NCBI GenBank assembly: GCA_017390245.1
Contig: JAFPCE010000254.1
Span: 1-14,148 of the forward strand
Direction of reading: 5' to 3'
From: Selenomonadaceae bacterium
GTDB lineage: Bacteria; Bacillota; Negativicutes; Selenomonadales; Selenomonadaceae
Length of the DNA stretch: 14,148 bases
Of the stretch, positions 5,698 through 13,080 are shown piece by piece. The translations under genes were made by a program, and so were the position numbers. The notes beneath the pieces were generated by a model that saw nothing but the letters and a program-made list of their open reading frames with translations, made no database searches and was not told the origin of the DNA. Within the stretch, counting starts at the first letter, position 1. The number at the start of each line of letters is the position of its first letter.

Positions 5698-8037
5698 ATG
5701 TTTGAGATAGAAACTATTAAGGGACATGATCGTATGTCCACCCAGGATTTGCTGTTAGCGATTGAAGATGCAGTCCGCTCTGGTGAAACTGAATTTAAGA
5801 TTCATGCCAGCGGCCAGCATGATATTGGCGGTCCATTGTGGAATGCTGATGGCAAAAAGCTGGTTTTCCATGTAAATAATGCAGGTCAGCGCGTGGGCTC
5901 CATGTGTCTGCCTAATACTGAAATATTTGTAGAGGATTCTACCTCTGCTGATGTGGGCTGGCTGAATGCCGGGGGTATGATTACTGTCCGGGGCGATGCA
6001 GGTGATACTGCAGGACATTGCTCTGCTGGTGGTAAGATTTTCATTGGCGGCCGTGCTGGTACCCGCAGTGGTTCATTGATGAAGCATGACCCGCTTTATG
6101 AAGAGCCAGAGCTGTGGATTTTAAAGAATACCGGCTCCTTTTCCTTTGAGTTTATGGGTGGCGGCCGTGCTGTTGTCTGTGGTTATGACTGTGCGGAATT
6201 TGATTCTGTTTTAGGTGAGCGTGCCTGTGTAGGCATGGTAGGCGGCGTTGTTTATGTCCGCGGCCCTATTAGCAGCTATCCTGCTGATATCCGCTATCTG
6301 GATTTAGAGCAGGAGGATATAGATTTCTTAGCTGGCGGCATGGATGAATTCTTAGAGAAAATCCAGCGTCCAGAACTGAAGGCAGAGCTTTCTGACTGGT
6401 CTCAGTGGAAGAAGCTGCGTCCTCTGACCTTTGAGGAGAAGACCAACCAGCCAAATACTAAGGTTTCTATGAAGGATTTCCGCACCCAGGAATGGGTAAA
6501 GGGCGGTATCTTCAGTGATGTTGCTATGGATGATTTTGCTGTACATAATACCATTTCCAATGGTTTGTACCGCCTGCGTGTTCCTAGCTGGGATAATGCT
6601 AAATACAACGCTCCATGCGAATTCAGCTGCCCAACTGGCATTCCTACCCAGAAGCGCATGAATCTCCTGCGCCAGGGCAAGACTGAGGAAGCTATCCAGT
6701 TAGAGCTTGATTATACGCCATTCCCAGGCAGCGTCTGCGGCAGTGTCTGCCCTAATCCATGTATGGATGGCTGTACCCGTGGTGGCATTGATGAACCAAT
6801 TCAGATTGGCAACTTAGGCTGGCTGTCTGCTTTTGCCCAGGTAGCTCCTCCAGATCATGAAACTGGTAAGAAAATCGGCATTATCGGTGGTGGTATGGCA
6901 GGTCTTTCTGCTGCCTGGCAGTTAAGACGCAAGGGTCATAGCGTAACAGTTTATGATGATGCAGAAAATATCGGCGGTAAGCTGGAGCAGGTTATCCCTC
7001 GTGGACGCCTCATGCACGATGTGCTGGTAAATGAGCTGAAGCGCATTGAAGGCATCGGCGTGAAGTTTGTTACCTCCTGCAAGGTTGATAAGGCTAAATT
7101 TGCTGAAATCCAGTCTGATAATGATGCTGTAGTTGTGGCAACTGGCGGTCATAAATCCCGCTTCTTTAACTGGGAAGGCAAGGAGCTCTTAACCATGGGT
7201 CTGGATTTCCTGAAAAAGGTTAACCGTGGTGAAAATCCAAAGGTTGGCAAGCGTGTAGTAGTAATCGGCTGTGGTAACTCTGGTATGGATACCTGCCGTG
7301 CTGCCTATGATATGGGTGCTGAATCTGTTGTGGCAGTAGACGTGCAGAAGCCTGCAGCCTTTGATGATGAAATTGCTTATGTAGAGAGCCGTGGCGGCAA
7401 GCTGGTATGGCCATTCTTTACTGATAAGATTACCAAGGAAGGCGTTTATGCCAACGATGGCCGTTTTATCCCAGCTGATGAGGTTATTGTCTCCATTGGT
7501 GAGGAGCCAGTACTGGATTACCTGCCTGAGGATGAATCCATTCAGAAGTTCCGTGGCAGCTGGCTCATTGCTGGCAAGGATAAGTCAATTCTGCCAGGTG
7601 TATTTGCTGCTGGTGATGTGATTAAGCCTGGCCGTTTAACTGATGCCATTGGTGATGGTATCAAGGCTGCTTACTATGCTGACCAGTATGTAACGGGTGC
7701 AGAGTACGTACCATTCCCTGAAAAGACTAAGATTCCAGCTGAGCGCTTAAGCAAGGCTTACTTTACTAAGTGCCATCACTGCAGCTTAGGTGAGCCTGCT
7801 GAGGATCATACCCGCTGCATCAGCTGCGGTACCTGCCGCGACTGTAAGATGTGCTTAGAGTCCTGCCCTGAGCAGGCTATCAGCCGCATTGCTAACGAGG
7901 ATGGCTCCTGGATCTATGTATCTGATCCGGCTAAGTGCATTGGCTGTGGCATCTGTGCTGGTGTCTGCCCATGCGGTGTCTGGAGCATTAACGATAACCC
8001 TGAACCTATTAAGATGTATCGGACTTACAACAAGTAA
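5698..8037 (+). CDS. gltD: Glutamate synthase fusion subunit: GXGXG domain + GltD-like NADPH oxidoreductase + ferredoxin
   Basis: A 779-aa fusion. Residues 1-240 are a GXGXG beta-helix domain, normally the C-terminus of GltB (GGKIFIGGRAGTRSG and MGGGRAVVCG). Residues about 300-690 are the glutamate synthase small subunit. It has Fe-S cysteines C307, C311, C347, C351, C355 and C359, an FAD Rossmann motif (G394 to G402, GIIGGGMAG), an NADPH motif around G524-x-G526-x2-G529, and the C-terminal FAD motif FAAGDV. The tail has two [4Fe-4S] motifs, C713-C716-C719-C723P and C747-C750-C753-C757P, preceded by two more CxxC pairs (692/695, 707/710). It should oxidise NAD(P)H, or exchange electrons with ferredoxin, and reduce the FMN subunit. 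I chose the ATG at 5698 because AGGGAGGA (5683-5690) sits 7 bases before it; an in-frame ATG at 5674 overlaps the previous gene and lacks a site. It is the last gene of the operon. Confidence 0.9.
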   Translation: MFEIETIKGHDRMSTQDLLLAIEDAVRSGETEFKIHASGQHDIGGPLWNADGKKLVFHVNNAGQRVGSMCLPNTEIFVEDSTSADVGWLNAGGMITVRGDAGDTAGHCSAGGKIFIGGRAGTRSGSLMKHDPLYEEPELWILKNTGSFSFEFMGGGRAVVCGYDCAEFDSVLGERACVGMVGGVVYVRGPISSYPADIRYLDLEQEDIDFLAGGMDEFLEKIQRPELKAELSDWSQWKKLRPLTFEEKTNQPNTKVSMKDFRTQEWVKGGIFSDVAMDDFAVHNTISNGLYRLRVPSWDNAKYNAPCEFSCPTGIPTQKRMNLLRQGKTEEAIQLELDYTPFPGSVCGSVCPNPCMDGCTRGGIDEPIQIGNLGWLSAFAQVAPPDHETGKKIGIIGGGMAGLSAAWQLRRKGHSVTVYDDAENIGGKLEQVIPRGRLMHDVLVNELKRIEGIGVKFVTSCKVDKAKFAEIQSDNDAVVVATGGHKSRFFNWEGKELLTMGLDFLKKVNRGENPKVGKRVVVIGCGNSGMDTCRAAYDMGAESVVAVDVQKPAAFDDEIAYVESRGGKLVWPFFTDKITKEGVYANDGRFIPADEVIVSIGEEPVLDYLPEDESIQKFRGSWLIAGKDKSILPGVFAAGDVIKPGRLTDAIGDGIKAAYYADQYVTGAEYVPFPEKTKIPAERLSKAYFTKCHHCSLGEPAEDHTRCISCGTCRDCKMCLESCPEQAISRIANEDGSWIYVSDPAKCIGCGICAGVCPCGVWSINDNPEPIKMYRTYNK

Positions 8038-8067
8038 GCCATACTATACACATTATCCAATACACAG

Positions 8068-8098
8068 AAAAGGCGCTGCCGTTTTGGCAGCGCCTTTT
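8068..8098 (+). terminator. Strong terminator at the end of the glutamate synthase operon
   Basis: AAAAGGCGCTGCC and GGCAGCGCCTTTT form a perfect 13-bp stem with the loop GTTTT. The A and T ends make it able to work in both directions, so it could also stop any transcript coming from the minus-strand genes to the right. Confidence 0.92.
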
Positions 8099-8187
8099 CC
8101 TATGTTTATAAAAAAATTAAGATTTTTCTGTCATCTGTCTATGAGGCGGAAATATCCTTATACTATGAATAAAGCATTAAATAAGAA

Positions 8188-8230
8188 ATACCCCCTTACA
8201 GAGGCTTCGGAAGCCTATATAAGGGGGTAT
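8188..8230 (-). terminator. Long hairpin downstream of the glpQ remnant, possible terminator
   Basis: An outer 11-bp stem (ATACCCCCTTA at 8188-8198 with TAAGGGGGTAT at 8220-8230) encloses an inner 6-bp stem (AGGCTT/AAGCCT) with a 3-base loop. It lies about 32 bases after the stop codon of the minus-strand glpQ remnant, where its terminator would be expected. The following minus-strand bases (TTCTTATTT) are only a weak U tract, so it might be a decayed terminator or an unrelated stem-loop. Confidence 0.5.
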
Positions 8231-8261
8231 GTGTATATGAGGTATTATTGTATGCTTTTAA

Positions 8262-8443
8262 TTAGTGAGAAGCGTCCTGGCCACCCTCAGCCTTCTTAAC
8301 CTCAACCTCGTTGTGGTTTGGCTCTAAGTGGTACTTAGGAGAAGCAACCTTAACGGTTGGACGGAGCTTAGCACCCTTCTTCTCAAGGATTTCTCTTAAA
8401 CGCCATGGCATATCGGAGATGATACCATCTACACCCATGTCAT
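8262..8443 (-). pseudogene. Truncated C-terminal remnant of a second glpQ-like gene
   Basis: Read on the minus strand this encodes 59 residues, DMGVDGIISDMPWRLRE... to ...GGQDASH and a stop. They match the last 60 or so residues of the intact phosphodiesterase encoded at 9720-10868. Over the first 43 aligned residues 36 are identical, and 20 of 21 in the GAKLRPTVKVA..HLEPNH tail. Similarity stops at about 8443; beyond it an in-frame TAA appears within three codons and the sequence turns AT-rich. There is no signal peptide, catalytic histidines, ribosome site or promoter, so it cannot make a working enzyme. In the 21-codon tail I count five synonymous codon changes and one amino-acid change relative to the intact gene. 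That suggests an older paralogue that evolved under selection before losing its 5' part. A small expressed peptide from the ATG at 8438 is possible but has no ribosome site. Confidence 0.85.
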
Positions 8444-8587
8444 TGCTTTACATATTATAGAAGTAACTAAATACATTGTCAAACGATAAAAAAACAATTT
8501 ATGCAAAAAAATCATATTTAAGGGAAATGGTAGAAAAGACTATGAAAATTCTTTAACCACAAGGGTTTTCAGCCTGTCAGATTAAAT

Positions 8588-8625
8588 AAAAAAAGGGGAG
8601 CACCTCCACTGAAGAGGCCTCCCTG
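8588..8625 (-). terminator. Terminator of the YitT-family gene
   Basis: On the minus strand, GGGAGGCCTC... folds back on ...GAGGTGCTCCC (stems of 5 and 4 bp with a small internal loop), followed by a run of seven T. It lies about 11 bases after the stop codon of the YitT gene. Confidence 0.8.
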
Positions 8626-8635
8626 AATGTATATT

Positions 8636-9595
8636 TTAATGTATAGATTTCTTTTTAAAACGTCCCCCTACAATATCATGGACAGGGTTAATGGTAACAA
8701 AAGCAGAATCATCCTTTTCCAGGGCAATAAGCTTGAGCTTCTCAACCTCAAGACGGGTTACTACACAGTAGAGGACCTGCTTGTATTCCCCAGTATAACC
8801 GCCATGGCCATGGAGATAGGTAACACCTCTGCCCAGGCGGTGCATCAAGGCGTCAGCAATTTCTTCATTGTGGTCAGAGACAATCATGACAGCATAGGAC
8901 TCATCCAGACCTTTAATAACGATATCAATCATCTTGGAAATGACAAAATAGGCTACTAGTGAGTACATGGCTTTATCCCAGCCAAAGACAAAGCCGGCAG
9001 TGCCCAGGATAAAGAGATTGAAGAACATGACCACCTCTCCTACAGAAAAGGAAGTCTTTTTATCGCAGATAATGGCAATAATCTCTGTGCCATCCAGAGA
9101 ACCGCCATTGCGGATGATAAGTCCCACACCAGTACCTGTAATGATACCGCCAAAGATGGCAGCCAGAAAGTAATCCTCAGTTATCTGATGTATAGGAATA
9201 AATAGAGAGGAAAAAACAGAAATACAGATAATGGAGAAAATCGTGGAAATGGCAAAGGATTTGCCAATCTGTTTATATCCAAGGTACAGAAATGGTATGT
9301 TCAGAACAATCAGATAAAAGCCAAGGGGAAGATTTGTCAGATAATCTGCCATAATAGAGATACCCACAACACCACCGTCAATGATGTTGTTAGGCACCAG
9401 AAATATCTCCAGGCCAGCGGCGTATATGATAGAGCCAATTAAAAGCATGAAATACTTTTTGATGGTATCCCTGATTTTGCGCTGGCGTCTGGCTTTGGCA
9501 ATAGCTAAGGCCTTTTCATCCTGTTCGGAGGCAGCCTGATGAATGTTATCATTTATAGAAGCATCATTTGCCATAATAGAATCAATAGAACTCAT
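8636..9595 (-). CDS. YitT family integral membrane protein (YitT + DUF2179)
   Basis: A 319-aa protein of the YitT/YpjC family, whose transported substrate or role is unknown. A hydrophilic N-terminal tail of about 47 residues, ending in a basic helix (KARRQRKIRDTIKK), leads into about five to six hydrophobic segments (about 48-235). These include the family signature GLEIFLVPNNIIDGGVVGIS, GGIITGTGVGLIIRNGGSLDGTEIIA, and the segment around FSVGEVVMFFN. The C-terminal 80 residues (DESYAVMIVSD ... LGRGVTYLHGHGGYTGE ... LYCVVTRLEVEKLK) are the soluble DUF2179 domain. Start: GGAGTGA shortly before the ATG, with no better site for the internal Met8. The N-terminal tail is longer than usual for the family. 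It has its own promoter and terminator, so it seems monocistronic, although it sits between the intact and truncated glpQ copies. Confidence 0.9.
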   Translation of the reverse strand: MSSIDSIMANDASINDNIHQAASEQDEKALAIAKARRQRKIRDTIKKYFMLLIGSIIYAAGLEIFLVPNNIIDGGVVGISIMADYLTNLPLGFYLIVLNIPFLYLGYKQIGKSFAISTIFSIICISVFSSLFIPIHQITEDYFLAAIFGGIITGTGVGLIIRNGGSLDGTEIIAIICDKKTSFSVGEVVMFFNLFILGTAGFVFGWDKAMYSLVAYFVISKMIDIVIKGLDESYAVMIVSDHNEEIADALMHRLGRGVTYLHGHGGYTGEYKQVLYCVVTRLEVEKLKLIALEKDDSAFVTINPVHDIVGGRFKKKSIH

Positions 9596-9632
9596 ATAAT
9601 CACTCCAATAACAGACAAATAATCTATCTATA

Positions 9633-9661
9633 ATTATATATTAGAAGACATTTGTTTTCAA
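9633..9661 (-). promoter_or_regulatory. Sigma-A promoter of the YitT-family gene
   Basis: Read on the minus strand: TTGAAA (9661-9656), a 17-base spacer and TATAAT (9638-9633). The predicted leader is about 30 bases. It lies immediately downstream of the glpQ terminator, so YitT is transcribed independently. Confidence 0.8.
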
Positions 9662-9664
9662 ATA

Positions 9665-9696
9665 ATTAAAAAACCCAGCCCCCGAAGGGACTGGGT
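9665..9696 (-). terminator. Rho-independent terminator of glpQ
   Basis: On the minus strand ACCCAGTCCC pairs with GGGGCTGGGT (10 bp, one G-U) around a TTCG tetraloop, followed by TTTTTTAATT. It begins 24 bases after the glpQ stop codon. Confidence 0.92.
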
Positions 9697-9719
9697 AATT
9701 TTATGAAATCCAAGCAGGA

Positions 9720-10868
9720 TTAGTAAGCTGCGTCTAATCCGCCCTCGATCTTCTTGTTTTCAGCAGTGTCGCGATGGTTTGGCTCTAAGTGATACTTAGG
9801 AACAGCAACCTTAACGGTAGGCCGTAACTTAGCACCTCTCTTCTCCAGGAATGCACGGAGAATCCAAGGCTTATCGGAAATCATACCATCAACGCCCATG
9901 TCATACATCATAGCCATATCGGTTACGCTGTTAACAGTCCAAGGAACAACCTTCATGCCATAGGAATGAGCTAAGGTTACCATGTCCTGGTTAATCTCAG
10001 TATAGTAAGGGGAAACAACATCTGCACCGATAGCATGAGCTGCCTCTACAGGGTTGCCCTTAAAGTCCTTAATATCTAAGCCGCCCAACCATGGGGACTT
10101 CTCCTTCTCGAATGCACGGAGGCACTCAGAATCACGGCCCCAAGAAGGCTGCTCGCACCAGAGAGCGGAAGTAGAAATGTTAGGGTTAACCTTCTTCTGC
10201 TCAATCAAGGTAGCCCAGTCGAAGGACTGAAGAATAACCTTATCCTGCATGCCGTACTGGTTAACTACACGGTTAAACTCAGCAACGAACTTCTTAGGAT
10301 CTGCATTGTGCTTGTAACCTACTGGATACTCAGGATCTGGATAAGACTTAGTCTCGATGTTTACATATACATCTCTTCCGGAATCCTTAATGAGCTGGAA
10401 TAACTGCTCAATGGTAGGAATCTGAGCGGATTTAGGAGTTACCTGGGAAGCACCATGGTAAGTGTAGTAGTCAGTGGAAGGATCCATAACACCAACATCG
10501 AACTTCTGGATCTCAGGAACAGTCATGGTACGGATATCGTACTTGTTAGCCTCAACGTACTTGCCGCTAGCATCACGAGTGATATCAGGGTTCAGAACTG
10601 GGTTATGGCTCATTACGATGTGGCCGTCACCAGTTAACTGCATGTCGCACTCGATGGAAGTTGCACCCATCTCAATTGCGTATGCATAAGAGTAAAGAGT
10701 GTTCTCAGGACGAGCATCACGACCACCACGATGTGGCTCGAAATCGAATGCAACGTCGAGGTTAGCCTTTGCGGAAACCTCTGCTGGAGCGATGAAGCTC
10801 TGAGCACCTAAACCAACTACTGCAGCAAGCAACCCCAATGCTACTGCGCTTTTCTTGAAGTTTTTCAT
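9720..10868 (-). CDS. glpQ: Secreted glycerophosphodiester phosphodiesterase
   Basis: A 382-aa GlpQ-type enzyme that hydrolyses glycerophosphodiesters (deacylated phospholipids, possibly teichoic-acid-like polymers) to glycerol-3-phosphate and an alcohol. An N-terminal signal peptide (basic MKNFKK, hydrophobic 8-27, likely cleavage near the VSAKA motif at 31-35) sends it across the membrane. The TIM-barrel GDPD domain follows. It has H46-R47 in EPHRGGR, E55-N56 in RPENT, E73 and D75 in ECDMQ, H88 in SHNP, E172/K174 in VNIETK, then VVPWTVN and GVDGMISDKP near the end, so the catalytic set looks intact. After the barrel comes a 40-residue basic/hydrophilic tail (KLRPTVKVAVPKYHLEPNH) shared with the nearby remnant; its role is unknown. 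GGAGG lies 8 bases before the ATG. It has its own promoter and terminator and favours a narrow set of codons, which fits high expression. Confidence 0.9.
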   Translation of the reverse strand: MKNFKKSAVALGLLAAVVGLGAQSFIAPAEVSAKANLDVAFDFEPHRGGRDARPENTLYSYAYAIEMGATSIECDMQLTGDGHIVMSHNPVLNPDITRDASGKYVEANKYDIRTMTVPEIQKFDVGVMDPSTDYYTYHGASQVTPKSAQIPTIEQLFQLIKDSGRDVYVNIETKSYPDPEYPVGYKHNADPKKFVAEFNRVVNQYGMQDKVILQSFDWATLIEQKKVNPNISTSALWCEQPSWGRDSECLRAFEKEKSPWLGGLDIKDFKGNPVEAAHAIGADVVSPYYTEINQDMVTLAHSYGMKVVPWTVNSVTDMAMMYDMGVDGMISDKPWILRAFLEKRGAKLRPTVKVAVPKYHLEPNHRDTAENKKIEGGLDAAY

Positions 10869-10891
10869 AAATAATACCTCCTGCTTGTTTA

Positions 10892-10904
10892 AACATTAAA
10901 TGTT
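10892..10904. promoter_or_regulatory. Palindrome at the glpQ transcription start
   Basis: AACATT-A-AATGTT, a 13-bp palindrome within about 10 bases downstream of the predicted glpQ start site and upstream of its ribosome site. The position suits a repressor operator, but AT-rich palindromes are common and no regulator is identified. Confidence 0.3.
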
Positions 10905-10912
10905 ATGGTTTC

Positions 10913-10941
10913 AGTATAGTTTTCCAAGTCCCAAATGTCAA
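10913..10941 (-). promoter_or_regulatory. Sigma-A promoter of glpQ
   Basis: Read on the minus strand: TTGACA (10941-10936), a 17-base spacer and TATACT (10918-10913). The leader to the ATG at 10868 is about 38 bases. Confidence 0.85.
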
Positions 10942-11237
10942 GCGGTTTCAAGCCTTGTAAAGTACCGCTAAAACCCTGTGTAAGAATAATTTACAGAAAT
11001 ATGGAAAATGAAAATAATATGAAAAACCTTGCAAATCAAGGATTTTAGTCTGAGCTGAACTTTTGTGTTAATAATAAATAACAATAAAAAATAAAAAAAC
11101 TTTTACAAAAAAAAAAAAATTATCTTACAATATAGGTAAAAAAATCCTACAAGAAAACTGGCGTAGTATTGGCAATTCACTAAACATTCAAATTTTCTGG
11201 AAGCAGTAGCGATTATAAAAGTGGTTTAAGATTTTAA
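10942..11237. other. Divergent intergenic region between glpQ and the diguanylate cyclase; no gene seen
   Basis: No coding sequence is supported. Directly upstream of the glpQ -35 box lie an inverted repeat AGCGGT (10941-10946)/ACCGCT (10964-10969) and, on the minus strand, TTACA-like elements at 10983-10979, 10971-10967 (TTAGC) and 10960-10956, spaced 12 and 11 bases apart. A small CCTTG/CAAGG hairpin sits around 11023-11046. A further possible promoter, TTTACA (11102-11107), 18 bases, TACAAT (11126-11131), reads rightward and spans a run of 13 A. Confidence 0.4.
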
Positions 11238-11267
11238 TTTACTAAAATAGTTAGGTGAGGATATAAT
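11238..11267 (+). promoter_or_regulatory. Likely promoter of the diguanylate cyclase gene
   Basis: TTTACT (11238-11243), an 18-base spacer and TATAAT (11262-11267). The predicted start near 11274 leaves a leader of about 22-37 bases. The second candidate at 11102-11131 would give a leader of about 160 bases or more. Confidence 0.5.
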
Positions 11268-11295
11268 TTCCTTGTTGTAATTATTCTATAATTGA

Positions 11296-13023
11296 ATGGT
11301 GGTATTAAGGATGCAGAACGGACTTATCTCTTGGCTTCTGAATAATTATGAAAATCAGGTAAATAACATCGACAGGCTGCTGGGGGCTATGGCTTTTTTA
11401 GAGCGCAGTGATTCTGGTATTAAGGTTACTGGTGCTAACACTGAATTTGAGAAGCTGCTGGGCTGGACAGGATTTCAGTGGCAGATGGGCATGGATATGG
11501 AACATCTTTTAGCGCCTCAGTTTAGCAGCCAGTTTACAGAACTGGTGGACATGGCAGGGGAAAATATGATGGTGGAACATCATGGAGATGTGCGGTTCAA
11601 GAACCGGGTGGGAAATGTACTGCGCTGCCACCTCCATATAATATGCATAAATGTGCACGATAACCATTCAGAGTATGTGATACGCTTCAGCTACAACAAG
11701 CAGGCCCAGATTAAGGATGCTCTGTTTACAGAGGCCTTGCGCCAGAGCAGGACCAACTGCTGGTACTGGGATATGAATCAGGGAATGGTGACATTTTTTA
11801 ATACTGATATAAGTGAAGCTCCTGATAATGAGATAGTTTTCATGAATGAAGAGACTATCAGCTTCAGTAACTTTCCCCAGGGCTTTGTAGATAAACTGAA
11901 TTTTGCAGGCTCTTATCGCAATCAGTTTATGGATTTTGTGAAAAAAATCCTGAGCAGGGGACATTCCAGTGATTTGACAGTGGATGTGGCGCTGGAGGCT
12001 GGCAGCAGAAAGATTATCTGGGTGAATTTTACCGGACATATCGTCAGGGATGATAAGAACATACCAGAGTATGTCATGGGTACCTGGAAAAATATTACGG
12101 CTCAGAAGGCTGACCAGCAGCGGCAGCAGCATAACAGCTCTATCATCGGTGCGCTGGTTCAGGATTCCATTTATGATATTACTGTGAACCTGGAAAAGAA
12201 TTTCTTTGTGGCAGATAAGAGCATGGAAACCTGGCTGGAGGAAACCCGTGTGACATCGCCATATTGCGATCAGGCTATACGGGAGCTTGCTGTAAACCAT
12301 GTGGTGAAGGAGCACCGCCAGAGATTTCTGGATTTCTTTAATCTGGAGCGTATCAGGAAGCTGCCAGAGGACAAGAACTTTTCTATAGAGTATCAGCGTA
12401 CCTTTAAGGGTAAGGTGAAATGGTTTAAGGCTACTATTAATACTTTCTGTATGGATGAGTTTTCTGATAAATGGATGTATGCCCTGGTGTATGACATAGA
12501 TGAAAGCAAGCAGAAGGAACTGGTGCTGGAGAAAATGGCTGCTACGGATGCGCTGACAGGCCTTTTGAACCGGGCCCACTCCTTAAAGTCCATGCGGCAG
12601 CATATAGAAGCAAATCCAGATATGCCAGCAGCTGTTATGTATATGGATCTGGACAATTTTAAAAGTGTCAATGACACATTGGGCCATGCGGCAGGAGACA
12701 GCCTGCTGATATGTGTAGCTAACGCCATGAAGAGTTATTTTGGTGATGATGCTATTTCAGGGCGCATTGGCGGTGATGAGTTTATCATGATGTATCTGAA
12801 TGCTGATAAAAGCTATGTAAGCACTATGATGACTGACTTTGTAAATTATGTCGGCAGCAAGTGCCAGGAGGAATGTCCGGGAGTGCATGTAACAGCTTCC
12901 CTGGGTTATGCCTTATATCCAGATTATGGCAATGATATAGCCATTCTGGCAGATTTTGCTGATAAGGCATTATACCAGGCCAAGCATCATGGTAAAAATA
13001 TGGCAATTGAATATGTAGAATAA
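11296..13023 (+). CDS. PAS-domain-containing diguanylate cyclase (GGDEF)
   Basis: A 575-aa enzyme that makes cyclic di-GMP from two GTP, likely soluble because no signal peptide or membrane segment is visible. The N-terminal 400 residues look like three PAS/PAC-type sensor modules: about 30-145, 150-275 (closing with VMGTWKNITAQK), and 285-410 (closing with ALVYDIDESKQKE). The GGDEF domain covers about 418-575 with TDALTGLLNR, MDLDNFKSVNDTLGHAAGD, the intact active site GGDEF (492-496), and ADKALYQAKHHGKN near the end. The RxxD inhibitory site usually found just before GGDEF is absent (FGDDAISGRIGGDEF). Start is uncertain: ATG 11296 follows an in-frame stop and has no ribosome site. ATG 11311 has GGTGG (11298-11302) 8 bases upstream and would give 570 aa. 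PAS ligands cannot be told from sequence. Confidence 0.88.
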   Translation: MVVLRMQNGLISWLLNNYENQVNNIDRLLGAMAFLERSDSGIKVTGANTEFEKLLGWTGFQWQMGMDMEHLLAPQFSSQFTELVDMAGENMMVEHHGDVRFKNRVGNVLRCHLHIICINVHDNHSEYVIRFSYNKQAQIKDALFTEALRQSRTNCWYWDMNQGMVTFFNTDISEAPDNEIVFMNEETISFSNFPQGFVDKLNFAGSYRNQFMDFVKKILSRGHSSDLTVDVALEAGSRKIIWVNFTGHIVRDDKNIPEYVMGTWKNITAQKADQQRQQHNSSIIGALVQDSIYDITVNLEKNFFVADKSMETWLEETRVTSPYCDQAIRELAVNHVVKEHRQRFLDFFNLERIRKLPEDKNFSIEYQRTFKGKVKWFKATINTFCMDEFSDKWMYALVYDIDESKQKELVLEKMAATDALTGLLNRAHSLKSMRQHIEANPDMPAAVMYMDLDNFKSVNDTLGHAAGDSLLICVANAMKSYFGDDAISGRIGGDEFIMMYLNADKSYVSTMMTDFVNYVGSKCQEECPGVHVTASLGYALYPDYGNDIAILADFADKALYQAKHHGKNMAIEYVE

Positions 13024-13026
13024 TAG

Positions 13027-13050
13027 AAAAAGTAATTACTCTTGCTTTTT
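13027..13050 (+). terminator. Weak terminator candidate after the diguanylate cyclase gene
   Basis: AAAAAG and CTTTTT flank a 12-base interior just after the stop codon. The stem is only about six A-T-rich pairs, so termination may be partial and the deoR-like gene could receive read-through. Confidence 0.3.
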
Positions 13051-13080
13051 ATTGATTTAACAGTCATAATTAAACTGTAT

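Noticed and set aside
8188..8230. Long hairpin considered as an insertion-sequence end or a REP-like repeat
   Set aside because: Only one copy in the window, no transposase remnant and no target duplication; its position after the remnant's stop suits a decayed terminator better.
7889..8299. 136-codon open frame on the plus strand running through the end of the glutamate synthase operon, its terminator and the glpQ remnant
   Set aside because: It reads across a strong terminator and the antisense of a recognisable remnant; it has no ribosome site.
11107..11119. Run of 13 A upstream of the diguanylate cyclase, considered as a phase-variation tract
   Set aside because: It lies in non-coding AT-rich sequence; it does fall in the spacer of a possible promoter (11102-11131), but that promoter is weakly supported, so variation cannot be argued from one sequence.
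11668..12579. 303-codon open frame on the minus strand inside the diguanylate cyclase gene
   Set aside because: Fully antisense to a gene with clear GGDEF motifs; the translation is rich in His/Leu/Ile without any family pattern, typical of a shadow frame.
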